A stretch of DNA of 60,000 nucleotides from Symsagittifera roscoffensis. Taxonomy: Eukaryota > Xenacoelomorpha > Acoela > Convolutidae. Location: assembly GCF_963678635.1 (NCBI RefSeq), contig NC_087065.1, positions 36,359,888-36,419,887 of the forward strand, in the 5' to 3' direction. How positions within the stretch are numbered: position 1 is the stretch's first letter; every line of letters begins with the position of its first letter. The notes under the pieces were generated by a model. That model saw nothing but the letters and a program-made list of their open reading frames with translations, made no database searches and was not told the DNA's origin. Shown piece by piece: positions 34,681 to 43,944 of this stretch. The translations under genes were made by a program, and so were the position numbers.

Positions 34681-35399
34681 GACGTACTGTGTCCAATTCT
34701 CATCTACCAAGGCCAAGTGTGCGCCTCCTTAACGACCTTTCTGGTTGTGACGATGGCTCTGGACAGACTTCTGATTCTGTTTTGTCCAATTCAGCACCAT
34801 AACTACTCGACCAAGGCTACTGTGAACAAAATAATTTTGGGAATTATTCTTTTGGCTGTTTTGCACAATCTACCTACCTTATATTTCGTAAAGGTTGATT
34901 CCAACAGCATGTGTACGTTCCTGGAAACGACGAAGTTTAAACTACTCCAAGACGTATATCGTTTCGTCGGCGGTTTTGTGTTGTTCTTCGGGATTCCGAT
35001 GAGTTTTCTGTTCGTTGCAAACATTCTGTTCGTCATCTCACTCTGCAGACGTCAGAAACCTGTGAATGACTTTCAGATGGAAAATAAAAGCGCAGCACCT
35101 CAAACTCCGCGAACGGGGACTTCTGCAGCCAGCTTACCGCCAGATGCAAACGAAGAAAGAAGGTCGTCAACCCCAGCAGAGGTACGTGCCAAAAAATGGT
35201 CCACTGCAGCGCAGACACGGGCAAAAACGAAGGCAGATTCCCAACGTAGATACGTGATCATGCTAGTCGCTCTCACACTCTCGTATCTCCTGTTCCACGC
35301 CACAACCGCAATCATATACTGGATGTACACCAGGTATCTGAAGCTCAGTTCCCAACTAGCTATTTTCACATTATTTCAGATTTTTCCACTGCAAATCTG
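34681..35399 (+). CDS. Rhodopsin-class GPCR, exon with TM3-TM6 (partial gene)
   Basis: The exon follows an acceptor (TTGAACTTTAG). TM3 runs from the conserved cysteine in VLCPILIYQG to ALDR, with exactly 25 residues between C3.25 and R3.50. The usual DRY is DRL. TM4 is the hydrophobic IILGIILLAVLHNLP, and the second extracellular loop supplies the partner cysteine (SMCTF). TM5 includes GIPMSFLFVANILFVISL with its proline. A long Ser/Thr/Lys/Arg-rich third cytoplasmic loop follows, then TM6 (YVIMLVALTLSYLLFH), which lacks the common proline. Loop character and TM7 resemble invertebrate peptide (FMRFamide-like) receptors, but the ligand cannot be told. TM1-TM2 exons are not in view; they may lie upstream (a candidate N-terminal exon is at 23,082) or in the gap. 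The donor giving an in-frame join is GTGGGT at 35,400. Confidence 0.8.
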
Positions 35400-35841
35400 G
35401 TGGGTAAATTTATATTTTTTTAATAATTTATAATTTCAATACCAAAATTTATATTTTCAATACTAATTAATGGCCGAGAAAAGACTACAAGGGTAAAACG
35501 GAATTTTTATTTACTCAATAACATACAAATTACAAGAAATTTTTCATGTTTTTCACTGAATATCTAGTGGGTAAACTTTCCAAAACTTATATTTTCAACA
35601 CTAATTATTGGCCGAGAAAAGACTACAAGGGGAAAGCGGCATTTTTATTTAATCAATAACATACAAATTACAAGAAATTTTTCATAGTTTTCAATCAATA
35701 TCTATTGCGTAAATTTTCCAAAATTCATATTTTCAACACTAATTATTGACCGAGAAACGACTACAAGGGCAAGAAAAAGAATTTTAATTTAACAAATGAC
35801 ATACAAATTTCAAGAAATGTTCTCCTATGAATGTTCAATAG
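35400..35841 (+). repeat. GPCR intron made of ~137-bp tandem repeats containing the exon-end/donor
   Basis: Three successive segments carry the same order: a CACTG..AATCTRGTGGGTAAA-like start, CTTATATTTTCAACACTAAT, GGCCGAGAAAAGACTACAAG and CATACAAATTACAAGAAATT. Their GTAAA motifs fall near 35,404, 35,571 and 35,709. The last 25 or so bases of the upstream exon (TTTTTCCACTGCAAATCTGG) are related to the repeat start (GTTTTTCACTGAATATCTAG). The amplified unit therefore includes the exon end and splice donor. The intron ends at TTCAATAG (35,841). Confidence 0.75.
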
Positions 35842-36073
35842 GGCGCGCTCGAATCAAGACCCGAATGAGGACTACAAAGACGGAGGACACGGTGGGAATC
35901 GGGAGGTTGGGATAGAACGAGAGAGATTTATTGTGAAGTTGAACTGGCTTCTGCTGCTGATGAGACACTCGTTCAATCTTTTGTTCTACCTCATGAGCGG
36001 ACGTTTGTTCGCAACGGCTGTTCGAAAGGCCGCAGACAGGGCTAAGAGATGTTTAAGATGTACAGCTGATTGA
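35842..36073 (+). CDS. GPCR terminal exon with TM7 and C-tail
   Basis: After the acceptor GTTCAATAG, a codon split after two bases (TG|G) joins this exon in frame to the exon ending at 35,399. A charged extracellular segment leads to TM7 (LNWLLLLMRHSFNLLFYLMS), whose N-x3-Y (NLLFY) stands in for NPxxY. Then comes SGRLFATAVRKA, a basic helix-8-like start, and a short tail with CLRC cysteines that could be palmitoylated. The stop is TGA at 36,071. An alternative acceptor a little downstream is possible. Confidence 0.75.
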
Positions 36074-37095
36074 GGTCATGACGATCCCACTTCAGGAGTG
36101 GCACAAATGTTGATTGATGAGCGCTCATATCAGAACAATCAAACTGCTCTCTGGCAGACTTAACATGAAAAAAAATCTAAGACGATCTTAGATCGCAAAA
36201 AAAATATATGCAAAATGTGAAGACATGAGTTATTTATAAATTCAGACCATGCAAATCAAAAATATAAACCGCAGATTTGCAATTCAACCCATATCATAAA
36301 ATATGTTCATCATTTTAGACCATAGACCACCCGACAGCATGCTTGATATCTTTTTCCATTCACCCGTTTGATGTTGAATAATTTGTATGAAAAAATATCT
36401 TTTTGAAATCAGTTAGTTGAGTTATATTTTTAGACGCTCTTAGGAACATGAGCTGAAAGAACATAAGCATAAGCAACTAAGGTTGTGTTCACTTTTGAGC
36501 ATGGCGACAATTTGTCGCAAACCAATTTAATCAGGATTTATCGCTTAGTAGTTCTGTGCAACATTCCATATCAAGTCCAACTCCCGCTATGGCATGTCCG
36601 GTTGGTTGATTTGCATAACCAAATTATTTCAAATTAGTTTTCTATTTTGTTATTCTTAGTTGCTCTGCGGCGAATTGTCGCTTTGGAAATGCTGCCAATT
36701 GTCGCTTGTGACGAAGTGTCGCCTCACGCCATTTTTGTATAGAACCGATGAGTCCACTATTTTCCACTCTTGACTTTTCGATTTCGAAACAAGCAATATT
36801 CGTTGTCGACTCTGCGGGTCAAACAATGCCAGCTGTTGATGTTGCTCAAATTTTCTGAATATAGTCGACATAACTTTTTATTAAGGGTGGCTAATGAGAT
36901 TTTATAGTCTGCGGTCAATGTGAACAGTTTTGGGAACCATGCTTGCTTCTAAGTTCTCATCTTTTACATAGTCATTGGATAATGTGATTTGATTTGGAAA
37001 CGTTCGAATGAATTGCCCTTGATCGGTTTCTTTCCATTCTATTTTCATGCTAAAAATCTTATAGTTTTTTTTACTCGACTATGTGTGCAATCATT
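36074..37095. other. 3' flank of the GPCR gene, no further gene seen
   Basis: This should contain the receptor's 3' untranslated region. There is no exact AATAAA close to the stop, but AATATAAA occurs near 36,260. From 36,480 to 36,890 the words TGTCGC and GACAATTTGTCGC recur (36,505, 36,680, 36,705, 36,719), suggesting a decayed repeat. No coding exon is evident. Confidence 0.4.
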
Positions 37096-37400
37096 ACGAG
37101 GCCAAACTGTGCATTCTCTGCATTGTAAGCAGAATCCGCAAAAGGCCAAAATCAGTTTTGTCGCGGAATCCGCAACATTGCTACTTTTCTTTGAACTTCC
37201 ATGCTGTTTTGGATTCCACAAACAAATACCAAAATCATTGTACCGCTCAAAATCCGCAACAATATTTGTGGAATCGAGAACAGTTTGTGGAATCCACAAA
37301 CAAATGATAAAACATTTTTATCGTTAAACTGAGCTGTTGCGGAATCCGCAACTGTAAGTGGAATCCGCATTTTGTTTGCGCATTCCACTTTTATATAGGT
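37096..37400. repeat. Cluster of GGAATCC-centred palindromes
   Basis: TTGTGGAATCCACAA and TTGCGGAATCCGCAA variants, whole or half, recur at least eight times in 300 bases (near 37,134, 37,165, 37,213, 37,251, 37,269, 37,290, 37,340, 37,361). The half-sites GGATTCCACA and TTCCGCATT also occur at fixed places in every 570-bp unit at 42.8-47.6 kb. Open frames on both strands here are by-products of the palindromes. Confidence 0.75.
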
Positions 37401-37526
37401 TTATATGTGGTAACGTTTTAATTTATATCTGTTAGTTACTACAGGTGTTCACCAACAACGGTTCACTAACAACACATGACATCTACCAGTCTCATTTCGA
37501 TCTCAACTTCGATCTGACCAACTTCG

Positions 37527-37700
37527 TCACCAACTTCGATCCCAATTCCTGTAACCCAATTTCGATCCCAATTCCTGTAACCCAAATTCGATCCCGATTC
37601 CTGTAACCAAGCTTCGCTCCCGATTCCTGTAACCAAACTTCGATCCCGATTCCTGTAACACAACTTCGATCCCAATTCCTGCCATCAATCTCAATTCCTG
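37527..37700. repeat. ~26-29-bp minisatellite, about six units
   Basis: The unit is close to CGATCCCAATTCCTGTAACC plus CAACTT, with C/A alternation at the eighth base. Two minus-strand open frames merely translate it into GYRNWDRS-like repeats. Confidence 0.85.
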
Positions 37701-38163
37701 CAAAAGGATCAAATTGAACAAATTTATGAAGTAAACTCGCATTTAAATTAATCAGGTGTTTTCAAATATACTTAAGGTGTTTTCAATAATTAAGGTATTT
37801 TCAAATATAGTTTGATAAGACAACATTTTCGGGAACATATTTTTGTTTTTGCAATTAATCACTTATTTTAGCTGTAGTTGTTCAAGTTTTGTTCATCTTT
37901 TTATCAAAAACGGATTTACTCAAATTAGTTTTTCTTAATAGATAATTTACTTTCTATGAGCAAATTGCACCAAATAGATAGTTTACTCTTTATGAGCAAC
38001 TTTGACGGGCCGGCATATTTTTCAGACCATAACGCATACTGCACACAGTAAAAAGAATGCGACAAATTACGGTTAATTTAATGAGATCAAATAACAACAA
38101 ATAGTCGTAAGAAAACAGTCATGACAACAAACAGTATAAACAGTTCAAGTTTTTCATTCCAAG

Positions 38164-38560
38164 TCATGAAAAAAAAATCCTGAGCGGACTCGGCCGTATT
38201 ATGTCTAAATTTTTCTTGGTAGTTATCCTCGACTGCATATCTACCACGGCATGCATTTACATGGCATCGGATTGTGCTTATGAGGAAATCTCTGTGTTCG
38301 TTGAACTTTGATTTGAGAGATTTGATCAGAGTGTCTAGCTCACGTTCGTTTCTTGCTGGCAACAAATCGCATTTTCCCCAGCACAGAATCCCAAGATTGA
38401 TGGCATCCAAAAATTCCTGAGGTTATACTGCCCAAAAACTTAGCAGCACACTGTGTGGATGATAAACCAATGGCCTTTCTGGTTACTGGTGTAGCTGGAA
38501 CCATTATGAAAATTTGCCCTGTTTTTTCCTCATCAAGCCAACGCATCTTTTTATTGCCGT
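38164..38560 (-). pseudogene. Unrecognised coding-like exon with a frameshift
   Basis: Minus-strand frames overlap to give one coherent-looking segment. A first part contains MRWLDEEKTGQIFIMVPATP. After a one-frame shift near 38,410, a second part contains ARNERELDTLIKSLKSKF and RGRYAVEDNYQEKF. The two frames abut without a splice signal, so either the gene is broken or the assembly has an indel. Charged, helical composition; no domain recognised. It lies downstream of the better-defined exon at 38,706-38,873. Confidence 0.4.
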
Positions 38561-38705
38561 AAATGTCGCAAAAATTTGGCCAATTGGGTGAGTAATATCA
38601 CTCAGATCGCAGCTAAAATTGTTCTAAAACGAAGCATAAGAGAATGAAAGAATAAATCATATTTGTTTTGGAAAAATACCGAAATTGAAATAAACAGCCA
38701 CATAC

Positions 38706-38873
38706 CAGAAAATTTTCTTCAGCAAGCTCTGCCAATACAGAAGGCATTCTCAGGGTGACATCCGCATTTTCGATGGAACTCATTCCAGCAAATGCTCGTT
38801 TCTTCGAATAATCGAATTTTAAATTATCAACACCAAACTCTTCTCCGGCGCACAAGATCACAAAATTACCTAG
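38706..38873 (-). CDS. Unrecognised internal exon
   Basis: This is a 168-base (56-codon) fully open block on the minus strand between an acceptor (GTGATTTTAG) and a donor (CTG|GTATGTGG), with phase 0 at both ends. It encodes LGNFVILCAGEEFGVDNLKF, then a Lys/Arg-rich turn, then a Leu/Glu-rich helix. The VILCAGEEF...LKFDY segment distantly recalls the end of the SET domain encoded at 42.4 kb (VILKARRDIAPFEQLRFDYG). That could mean a second, more diverged SET gene in divergent orientation. I am not sure of it. Confidence 0.45.
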
Positions 38874-39066
38874 CTAAAATCACAAAAAAGAAAACGGTAT
38901 ACAAATAGAATACGGTAAAATGTATACCGATAAAATAAAAATCAGTTGCATCCATCCGGAAATGCAATTTTCAGGATATCAGATGAAATCGATTATCATA
39001 CAGAATATAATGATAGTTGGATGTGATTAGTTAGTAGATTAGTTACACATTTGATTAGTTACTAGA

Positions 39067-39320
39067 TCATTTCAACTGTATTACACCGTTGATGAATGGA
39101 GCAAACTTCAAGGGAATGTCACTTTCTGGCAACTCAAAATAATCAAGGCGGCTCGAAATATCTTCCAGCGGTTTTTCATCCTTGTTTGTTTTTATGGCCT
39201 CGGGCTCTGGGCTTTTTTTGGGTCTAGATTTCTCAGCATCCGTAATCATGAATTTTATGAAATCGTCTGGCAGTGATTCTCCGGCGACTCGTTTCCTTGT
39301 GACTCGTCTCTCAACTCAGA
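39067..39320 (-). CDS. Unrecognised minus-strand exon
   Basis: The open frame encodes a basic start (TRKRVAGESLPDDFIKF), a charged linker rich in Lys, Glu and Pro, and ends with LDYFELPESDIPLKFAPFIN and a stop. Amino-acid use looks coding-like, but no family is recognised and the exon limits are guessed. It may be part of the same minus-strand gene as 38,706-38,873. Confidence 0.35.
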
Positions 39321-39510
39321 GTACCTATGTATCAATTGTCACTGCATGATGGTCCATTCCCCGCAGTACCCTGAGGTTTGTCGACCAAACGAACTGTGCA
39401 CTGGGACACGAAAGGGTCCTTGATGATGACAATCCCTTTTTTGACACTCCCAGCATGTTCAAAAAAAAACCATCGAGTTCCTGTGCAGCCGTCAGGGGTT
39501 GAGAGATATT

Positions 39511-39903
39511 TTACCCTTCTCGAATCCGCCTTCTGCTGATGACACAAGTATCATTGTGTTCGTGGAATTTTCTTGTATTCCTTATTGTTGCGTTTTCTTT
39601 TCTGTCTTCTGGGACACTAAAAAAGGCACTTTGCGGCCAATCAGACCATTTAATTTTTACGCACCAATCGCTGATTAATGATAAAGTTACAGCACTTTCC
39701 CAGATGGAAGTGACGGCATCGAGGACTTGTACTTTTTTCTTTGGCCGAAAAGTTCTACTAAGGATGATGACATGGATGAAAGACTCTAATATAAGGCTGA
39801 ACTGAGAAGCGATTGAAAGATTAAAATGAAATGAGCCTTGGTTCAAGAATTGACTAATGACAATTTTCCCTGATAATGACGGATTTACTGATAAAAACTG
39901 CAC
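39511..39903 (-). other. Open frame of doubtful coding value
   Basis: A 130-codon minus-strand frame with internal segments such as PKKKVQVLDAVTSIWES. It overlaps an equally long plus-strand frame and has no clear splice sites. I list it because it falls between two groups of coding-like exons and could hold a first exon. Confidence 0.2.
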
Positions 39904-40170
39904 TGCCTAGTTCCACTTATCAGCTCATTGTCAATTAGCTGTCTTATCTTAAAGGCATCAATTATTGCATAGACGCTGCTGTCATCTGGTGTGCTAAAAA
40001 GAGTGGAAAGTGTCGAAGCTATTCCTTGGTGGACTCTCATCTAGATATTCCGGTGTTTTGATTAAATTGGTGCTGATAAGCGATGGGAGCTTTGCCGCTA
40101 AATTGGAGTCAGTTCATCCTCATCTTGTGCTCAATATTAGTTGCATCTATCATTTTTTATTCCAATCTAG

Positions 40171-40700
40171 AAAATAATTACGGACTCGAAGAAAATTTCC
40201 AACGCCGAAAACTCAAGTTCAGTGCCTTCCAGTTCTCCATCACCATTTGCAGTGCCTTCTAACATCCCTGTGCCTCCGTCACCACTCGCAGCACCAGAGA
40301 CGACATCATTTGCTCCTCCGACACCGGTAACCCCTTTGCGACCACCCCCGCGACCTTTCGCCTCGCCAATTCCGCCGATATATGGGCAACCACATATCCC
40401 TCTGCGACATGTCCATTCAAGCCCCTCGATGGTACATCAGTGCCAGTCTCAGCAGTATCAGCCATATCCAGCCTACCTAGATTCCAACATGTCAGCATCA
40501 CCGTATCCGAATTCTCCATGACCATCGGCTTTTCCCCGCTATCCAGAAATTGAAAGACAACCGCATGACCATGAGAGGCGAACCTACACTCCCACGGAAC
40601 CCAAGCCCATGATCTCACGAAATTACAAGACCACATGAACGACGAGCCCACAGAAAGCCGCAAAAGGGATCATACAGAGCCAGATAATGCAGGCGAAACT
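40171..40700 (+). pseudogene. Proline-rich exon of the SET-domain gene, with two in-frame TGA codons
   Basis: The exon follows ATTCCAATCTAG and ends at GAAACT|GTAAGTTG. The frame encodes a Pro/Ser/Ala-rich, presumably disordered segment (PPSPLAAPETTSFAPP, then PLRPPPRPF). It meets TGA at 40,519, continues with a charged coding-like segment (PRYPEIERQPHDHERRTYTP), and meets a second TGA at 40,636. Stops without loss of the surrounding coding character point to recent decay. An upstream ATG at 40,083 opens a different frame with a hydrophobic stretch (FILILCSILVASIIFY) that I cannot connect with confidence. Assignment to the SET gene rests on strand and proximity only. Confidence 0.4.
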
Positions 40701-40743
40701 GTAAGTTGAAGAAATAACTTCACATTACACGAGCCTAAAGGTT

Positions 40744-41081
40744 TTGGTAAACCAAATATTGAAACTAAATCATATTCAATTTTACCAACCTGGAAAAATC
40801 TCCCGAGCCGAAAACCCGATAACAAACGAGACTATCAAAGAAGTCATTTTACAGAATATCCAGAAGTCGAATGACTGCGCCGATGAAAGAATCGGAACCT
40901 TGACCCACAAAGAACAATTGACCTTGTTCATGGCCATTGTCACATTTCTGTTCACGAGCACAAGGATGCTCGAGATAATGATCATCAACACCACGGTACA
41001 TGTTGTCGTCCAGGCGATTGTCAACATAGAGGAAAAAAAATGTAGACAATATTGTGGAGCTGAGCATAGAAGCAGCAGCCT
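40744..41081 (+). other. Possible exon between the Pro-rich exon and the SET exons
   Basis: An open frame encodes AENPITNETIKEVILQNIQ and a hydrophobic LFMAIVTFLFTSTRMLEIM, and ends at a donor-like CT|GTAAGA (41,082). The acceptor is unclear. The frame is plausible but unrecognised; a real exon and chance are about equally likely. Confidence 0.3.
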
Positions 41082-41486
41082 GTAAGAATCTTTTTAAATC
41101 TAAAACACTGATTTGATTAAAAAAACACTGATGACTCGATTTGATGACTCAATTTTGTAGTGTCAACTTCTCGCGTCTCCCACAGAATTCCAGTCTGGCT
41201 AGTACAGAGTAAGAAATTGTACTATACAGAGGCCAGAACCCATTTAAAGAGGAGCAACATGAGCTAGGTAGTTCAGCGGGCTTTTCGGGACACAAAAATA
41301 TGGTGACAACTCAACTGTTTTTCTTCAATTCATTTGGGAACGCGTTGTTCCGGGTTGCTCCACTAAATGATCAGTTCAAACGCCAGGTAGATCAATCGAT
41401 ATAAAGTATCGATGTCTTCCAAAGGGACTTATTTCTCAAAATTGAAACCGACGTGGAATCACATGTAATAGTTTCCTTTTTTATAG

Positions 41487-41753
41487 ATTAGCATCATAAA
41501 TCTGGAACATCCGAAGCGCTGTCTTGCACGTAAGGTTGCGAAGCTTATGCCTTTGTCTACCAGTCCTACGTTCGAGATGGAAAAGCTGAAGAGGCAAGCT
41601 TCAGAAGTTCACCAGAAATTGGACGGATAGACCTACGAAGAGGTTCTGTTGGCAGTGCGATCCCGACAAGATTCTCAACCTTACATTCGCCAGGTGCAGC
41701 GCGCACAGATTTTTGTTCAACAGATGACGACTTCCCATGAGCTGTCAAGTAAA
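41487..41753 (+). pseudogene. SET-domain gene exon, helical segment, one in-frame TAG
   Basis: The acceptor TTTTTTATAG precedes an open frame encoding a charged, helical segment (EMEKLKRQASEVHQKLDG, then TYEEVLLAVRSRQDSQPY). A TAG codon at 41,628 interrupts it. The exon ends AGTAAA|GTAAAG in phase 0. The following intron is very short: 29 bases to the first AG (41,782), or 53 if the AAG at 41,806 is used. No domain is recognised. Confidence 0.5.
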
Positions 41754-41782
41754 GTAAAGTTACAAGATTTTACTCCTAGCAG

Positions 41783-42008
41783 AATTGGGCAACCAATGAC
41801 TTGAAGAAGGTGGTTGACCATGTGGCAAAGTTGCTCAATGATGGATCAAAGAGAACGTTTCAGCCGCTTGAGAAAACCACAAGTCTGATAGATACCGCCA
41901 ACGACATTGAGAGCTTTCCATATGAGGCTCAGGAAAAGTTGCAGAAGCGTGCACTGACCCAGAGCTGGGTCGGCATTTGTGATGTGATATTTGCCGTCTT
42001 TGGAAGAG
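41783..42008 (+). CDS. SET-domain gene exon leading into the domain
   Basis: Open throughout. It encodes LKKVVDHVAKLLNDGSKR, a helical linker, and QKRALTQSWVGICDV, and ends with FGRG split across the intron. The donor GTACTTTAT follows GGAAGAG in phase 1, and the next exon begins GT TTG ATT, giving GRGLIALQSF. That is the typical entry into a SET domain (GRG.. followed by a hydrophobic strand). The 113-base intron (42,009-42,121) ends TTTTTTACTAG. Confidence 0.6.
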
Positions 42009-42121
42009 GTACTTTATAATTTTAATAACTCGATAAATATATCTTAATAATGAAGTTTCATTTTTGAATCAGTAATTTTTGAATCAGCTCGTTTTTCAAT
42101 CAGTGATTTCTTTTTTACTAG

Positions 42122-42513
42122 GTTTGATTGCTTTGCAATCGTTCAAGAAAGATGACGTGTTGGTGGATTACCACGGCAAAGTAGTCACCAACATCAATGC
42201 CGACCAGTACTGTCTCCAAATATGAGTTCTAAGTGAATACGTATTGCAAATTGCGGGTCCTCCTAGGTGATTGATCGACGCTTCAAATAAGGAGTGCCCG
42301 TTACACAAATGGTACATTTGCCTGGGTCGTTCAGCGAACCACGCCACCCAGAAGAAAAACGAGGCCAAAATAAAAATGGTAGAAGTTGTACTTTCTAGCA
42401 TAGGTTAAAGAAAAGTCATCCTGAAAGCGAGGAGAGACATTGCACCATTCGAGCAACTGCGCTTTGACTATGGAGACGAAGTTGCCCAAGCGTTGTTTGA
42501 CGACAGCAGTTAA
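42122..42513 (+). pseudogene. SET-domain exon with three premature stops
   Basis: One frame reads through a whole SET domain. The first strands are in GLIALQSFKKDDVLVDYHGK. LIDAS is the usual IDA motif, GRSANHATQKKNEAKI stands for the cofactor-binding GR..NHS region, and VILKARRDIAPFEQLRFDYG is the C-terminal GEEL..DYG signature. FEQL replaces the usual GEEL. Family members methylate lysine on histones or other proteins using S-adenosylmethionine. The frame contains TGA at 42,223, TGA at 42,268 and TAA at 42,406 before the natural end at 42,511. Because two kinds of stop occur at positions where homologues have residues, decay is more likely than recoding. A post-SET cysteine cluster is absent. 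Confidence 0.7.
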
Positions 42514-42994
42514 ATGGATTTTGGGTATTCTACAAAACTTAAAACTCGTTTCGTTCCGAGGAACGTTTTATCAGTTTTCGAATCAATTTACAATTTATAA
42601 GAGGGTGTTTGTGTTCATGATTTTATACTTTAAACCTGTTCTAATTTATGTTCAAATTTACTAAATAAATTTTCTGATAATAAACCTTGAATTTATACAA
42701 TCATGTGCATTTACTAAGAAATTGAGAAAATAACGTGATTAGGGATTAAATTAACATTAAAAAGTGAATTATCGAACTAAACTGAAAAATCAAAATAGCC
42801 GTTTTCAATCAATCGTTTAAAATCTGAATTGATATATCCACGAGTTTAGTTAAGCAAAGGTTTAAGATTTGTTCGTAGATTCCACAGACAATGGTTTAGT
42901 ATTTGTTCTCAATTTCCGCATTCGTTGTTCTAGCTAGCCATTGTTCAAGCTGGTTAGTGCTGGCTATCTGACTTACAATCTGCGGAGTCCGCTA

Positions 42995-43025
42995 ACAGTT
43001 TGTGGAATCAATAAAAACAAACTGT
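42995..43025. terminator. Hairpin enclosing an ATAAA signal, possible LTR or transcript-end element
   Basis: ACAGTTTGT (42,995-43,003) and ACAAACTGT (43,017-43,025) form a 9-bp perfect stem around GGAATCAATAAAA. The same structure recurs at 47,654-47,684 and, in copy 2, near 53,398 (one mismatch) and 57,487. A CGCCCGAA block followed by TGGTACAA lies about 65-130 bases downstream each time. The paired occurrence 4.66 kb apart around the Gypsy-like remains suggests old LTRs, but no TG...CA boundaries were confirmed. Confidence 0.35.
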
Positions 43026-43099
43026 CGCGCTCCAATACAAATTTATTAGTGAATATTACGTGAGATCGTAAAAAATCATTGACGCCCGAAAATGGTACA

Positions 43100-43123
43100 A
43101 GGCGATTGATCGACGCTTCAAAT
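43100..43123 (+). other. 24-bp fragment of the SET-domain exon
   Basis: AGGCGATTGATCGACGCTTC followed by AAAT matches 42,265-42,288 in the SET exon at 23 of 24 positions. The one difference is CGA here against the in-frame stop TGA in the SET gene. It is repeated in copy 2 (53,503-53,526). Confidence 0.75.
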
Positions 43124-43588
43124 TGATTGACTAAGAAATTGAGAGAATGACACAATTAAGAATGAAATACGAATGTCTTAGTCTAAAGCATTATTGAAAA
43201 AAGAAGGATCGACAGATGGTCGATAGGAAACATACTTAGCACGTATCTAATTAGTACTAAAATAGCTAAAACTAAGTCTACGGACTCTAAAACTCGTAAA
43301 GTGAAGAAATTGGAAAATAGAGTTTTAATGAGTTCAATGAGATTTAAATGTATTCGGCGTCAAATTCTTTTAAAGCTTGTTGTACGCTCTGATCTATCGT
43401 CGACGATATTCGCTTCAGGAATCTGGCTCTGTGACTATGATGGGTGATTTCCCGGTGGGAGAATTCTGTGATGTCTGAACGTACTCCGATTTCGCGAAGG
43501 GAATGAGGAAATCAAAAGGTGACCAGCACAAGAAAGCAGGCGGTCTTATTATAAATCTGGACTGGTTGGCAGTCCAGCAATATTGAGT

Positions 43589-43880
43589 CTAGAGCGGATC
43601 CGAAGGATGATGGTCCAGGAAGACTGCTGTCATGAGAAAATTTCTGAGGGAAATCCGGAATGACGATAACTTCTGTCGACAAATTTGTGGTCGTTTGTAT
43701 GAGCGCCGATTTCCGCCAGTCAACTTCCCACTGGTCGTGTTTTTCTGGAGGTTGGCTCTGGTTGACTTCTGCGGAGGCAATGATTTCCTATTTCCGGCTA
43801 AAATATGTCCATTTTCCAAAGTGACCGTGTGGTTTGAAGAATCAACAATCGCCTCTTTAAATGGATTAAAATACGATTCT
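43589..43880 (-). pseudogene. Ty3/Gypsy-like integrase tail (GPY/F-like)
   Basis: The minus-strand frame encodes CIGESYFNPFKEAIVDS, then HTVTLENGHILAGNRKSLPP, then a basic tail rich in Lys, Arg, Ser and Thr. The pattern of a beta-rich segment with V.LENG..., followed by an N/R-rich turn, matches the small C-terminal domain of Ty3/Gypsy integrases. It lies downstream, in the expected order, of the HH zinc-finger fragment at 44.4 kb. The catalytic core that should lie between is missing. Copy 2 is at 53,992-54,283. Confidence 0.5.
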
Positions 43881-43944
43881 CCAATGCATTAAAAAAAAGT
43901 TACTTCCAGCAGTGGCTAATTTCGCTAGAGTAGGCCGTTTTCGA

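Noticed and set aside
36476-36930. Possible transposon with GTTCAC/GTGAAC ends
   Set aside because: Only about six bases match between the supposed termini and no target duplication was found.
37466-37742. Minus-strand frames repeating GYRNWDRS
   Set aside because: The peptide repeat is simply the 26-29-bp minisatellite read in two frames.
40519-42408. Alternative genetic code with TGA read as tryptophan
   Set aside because: TAA and TAG also interrupt the same gene, and the GPCR exons nearby end at an ordinary TGA.
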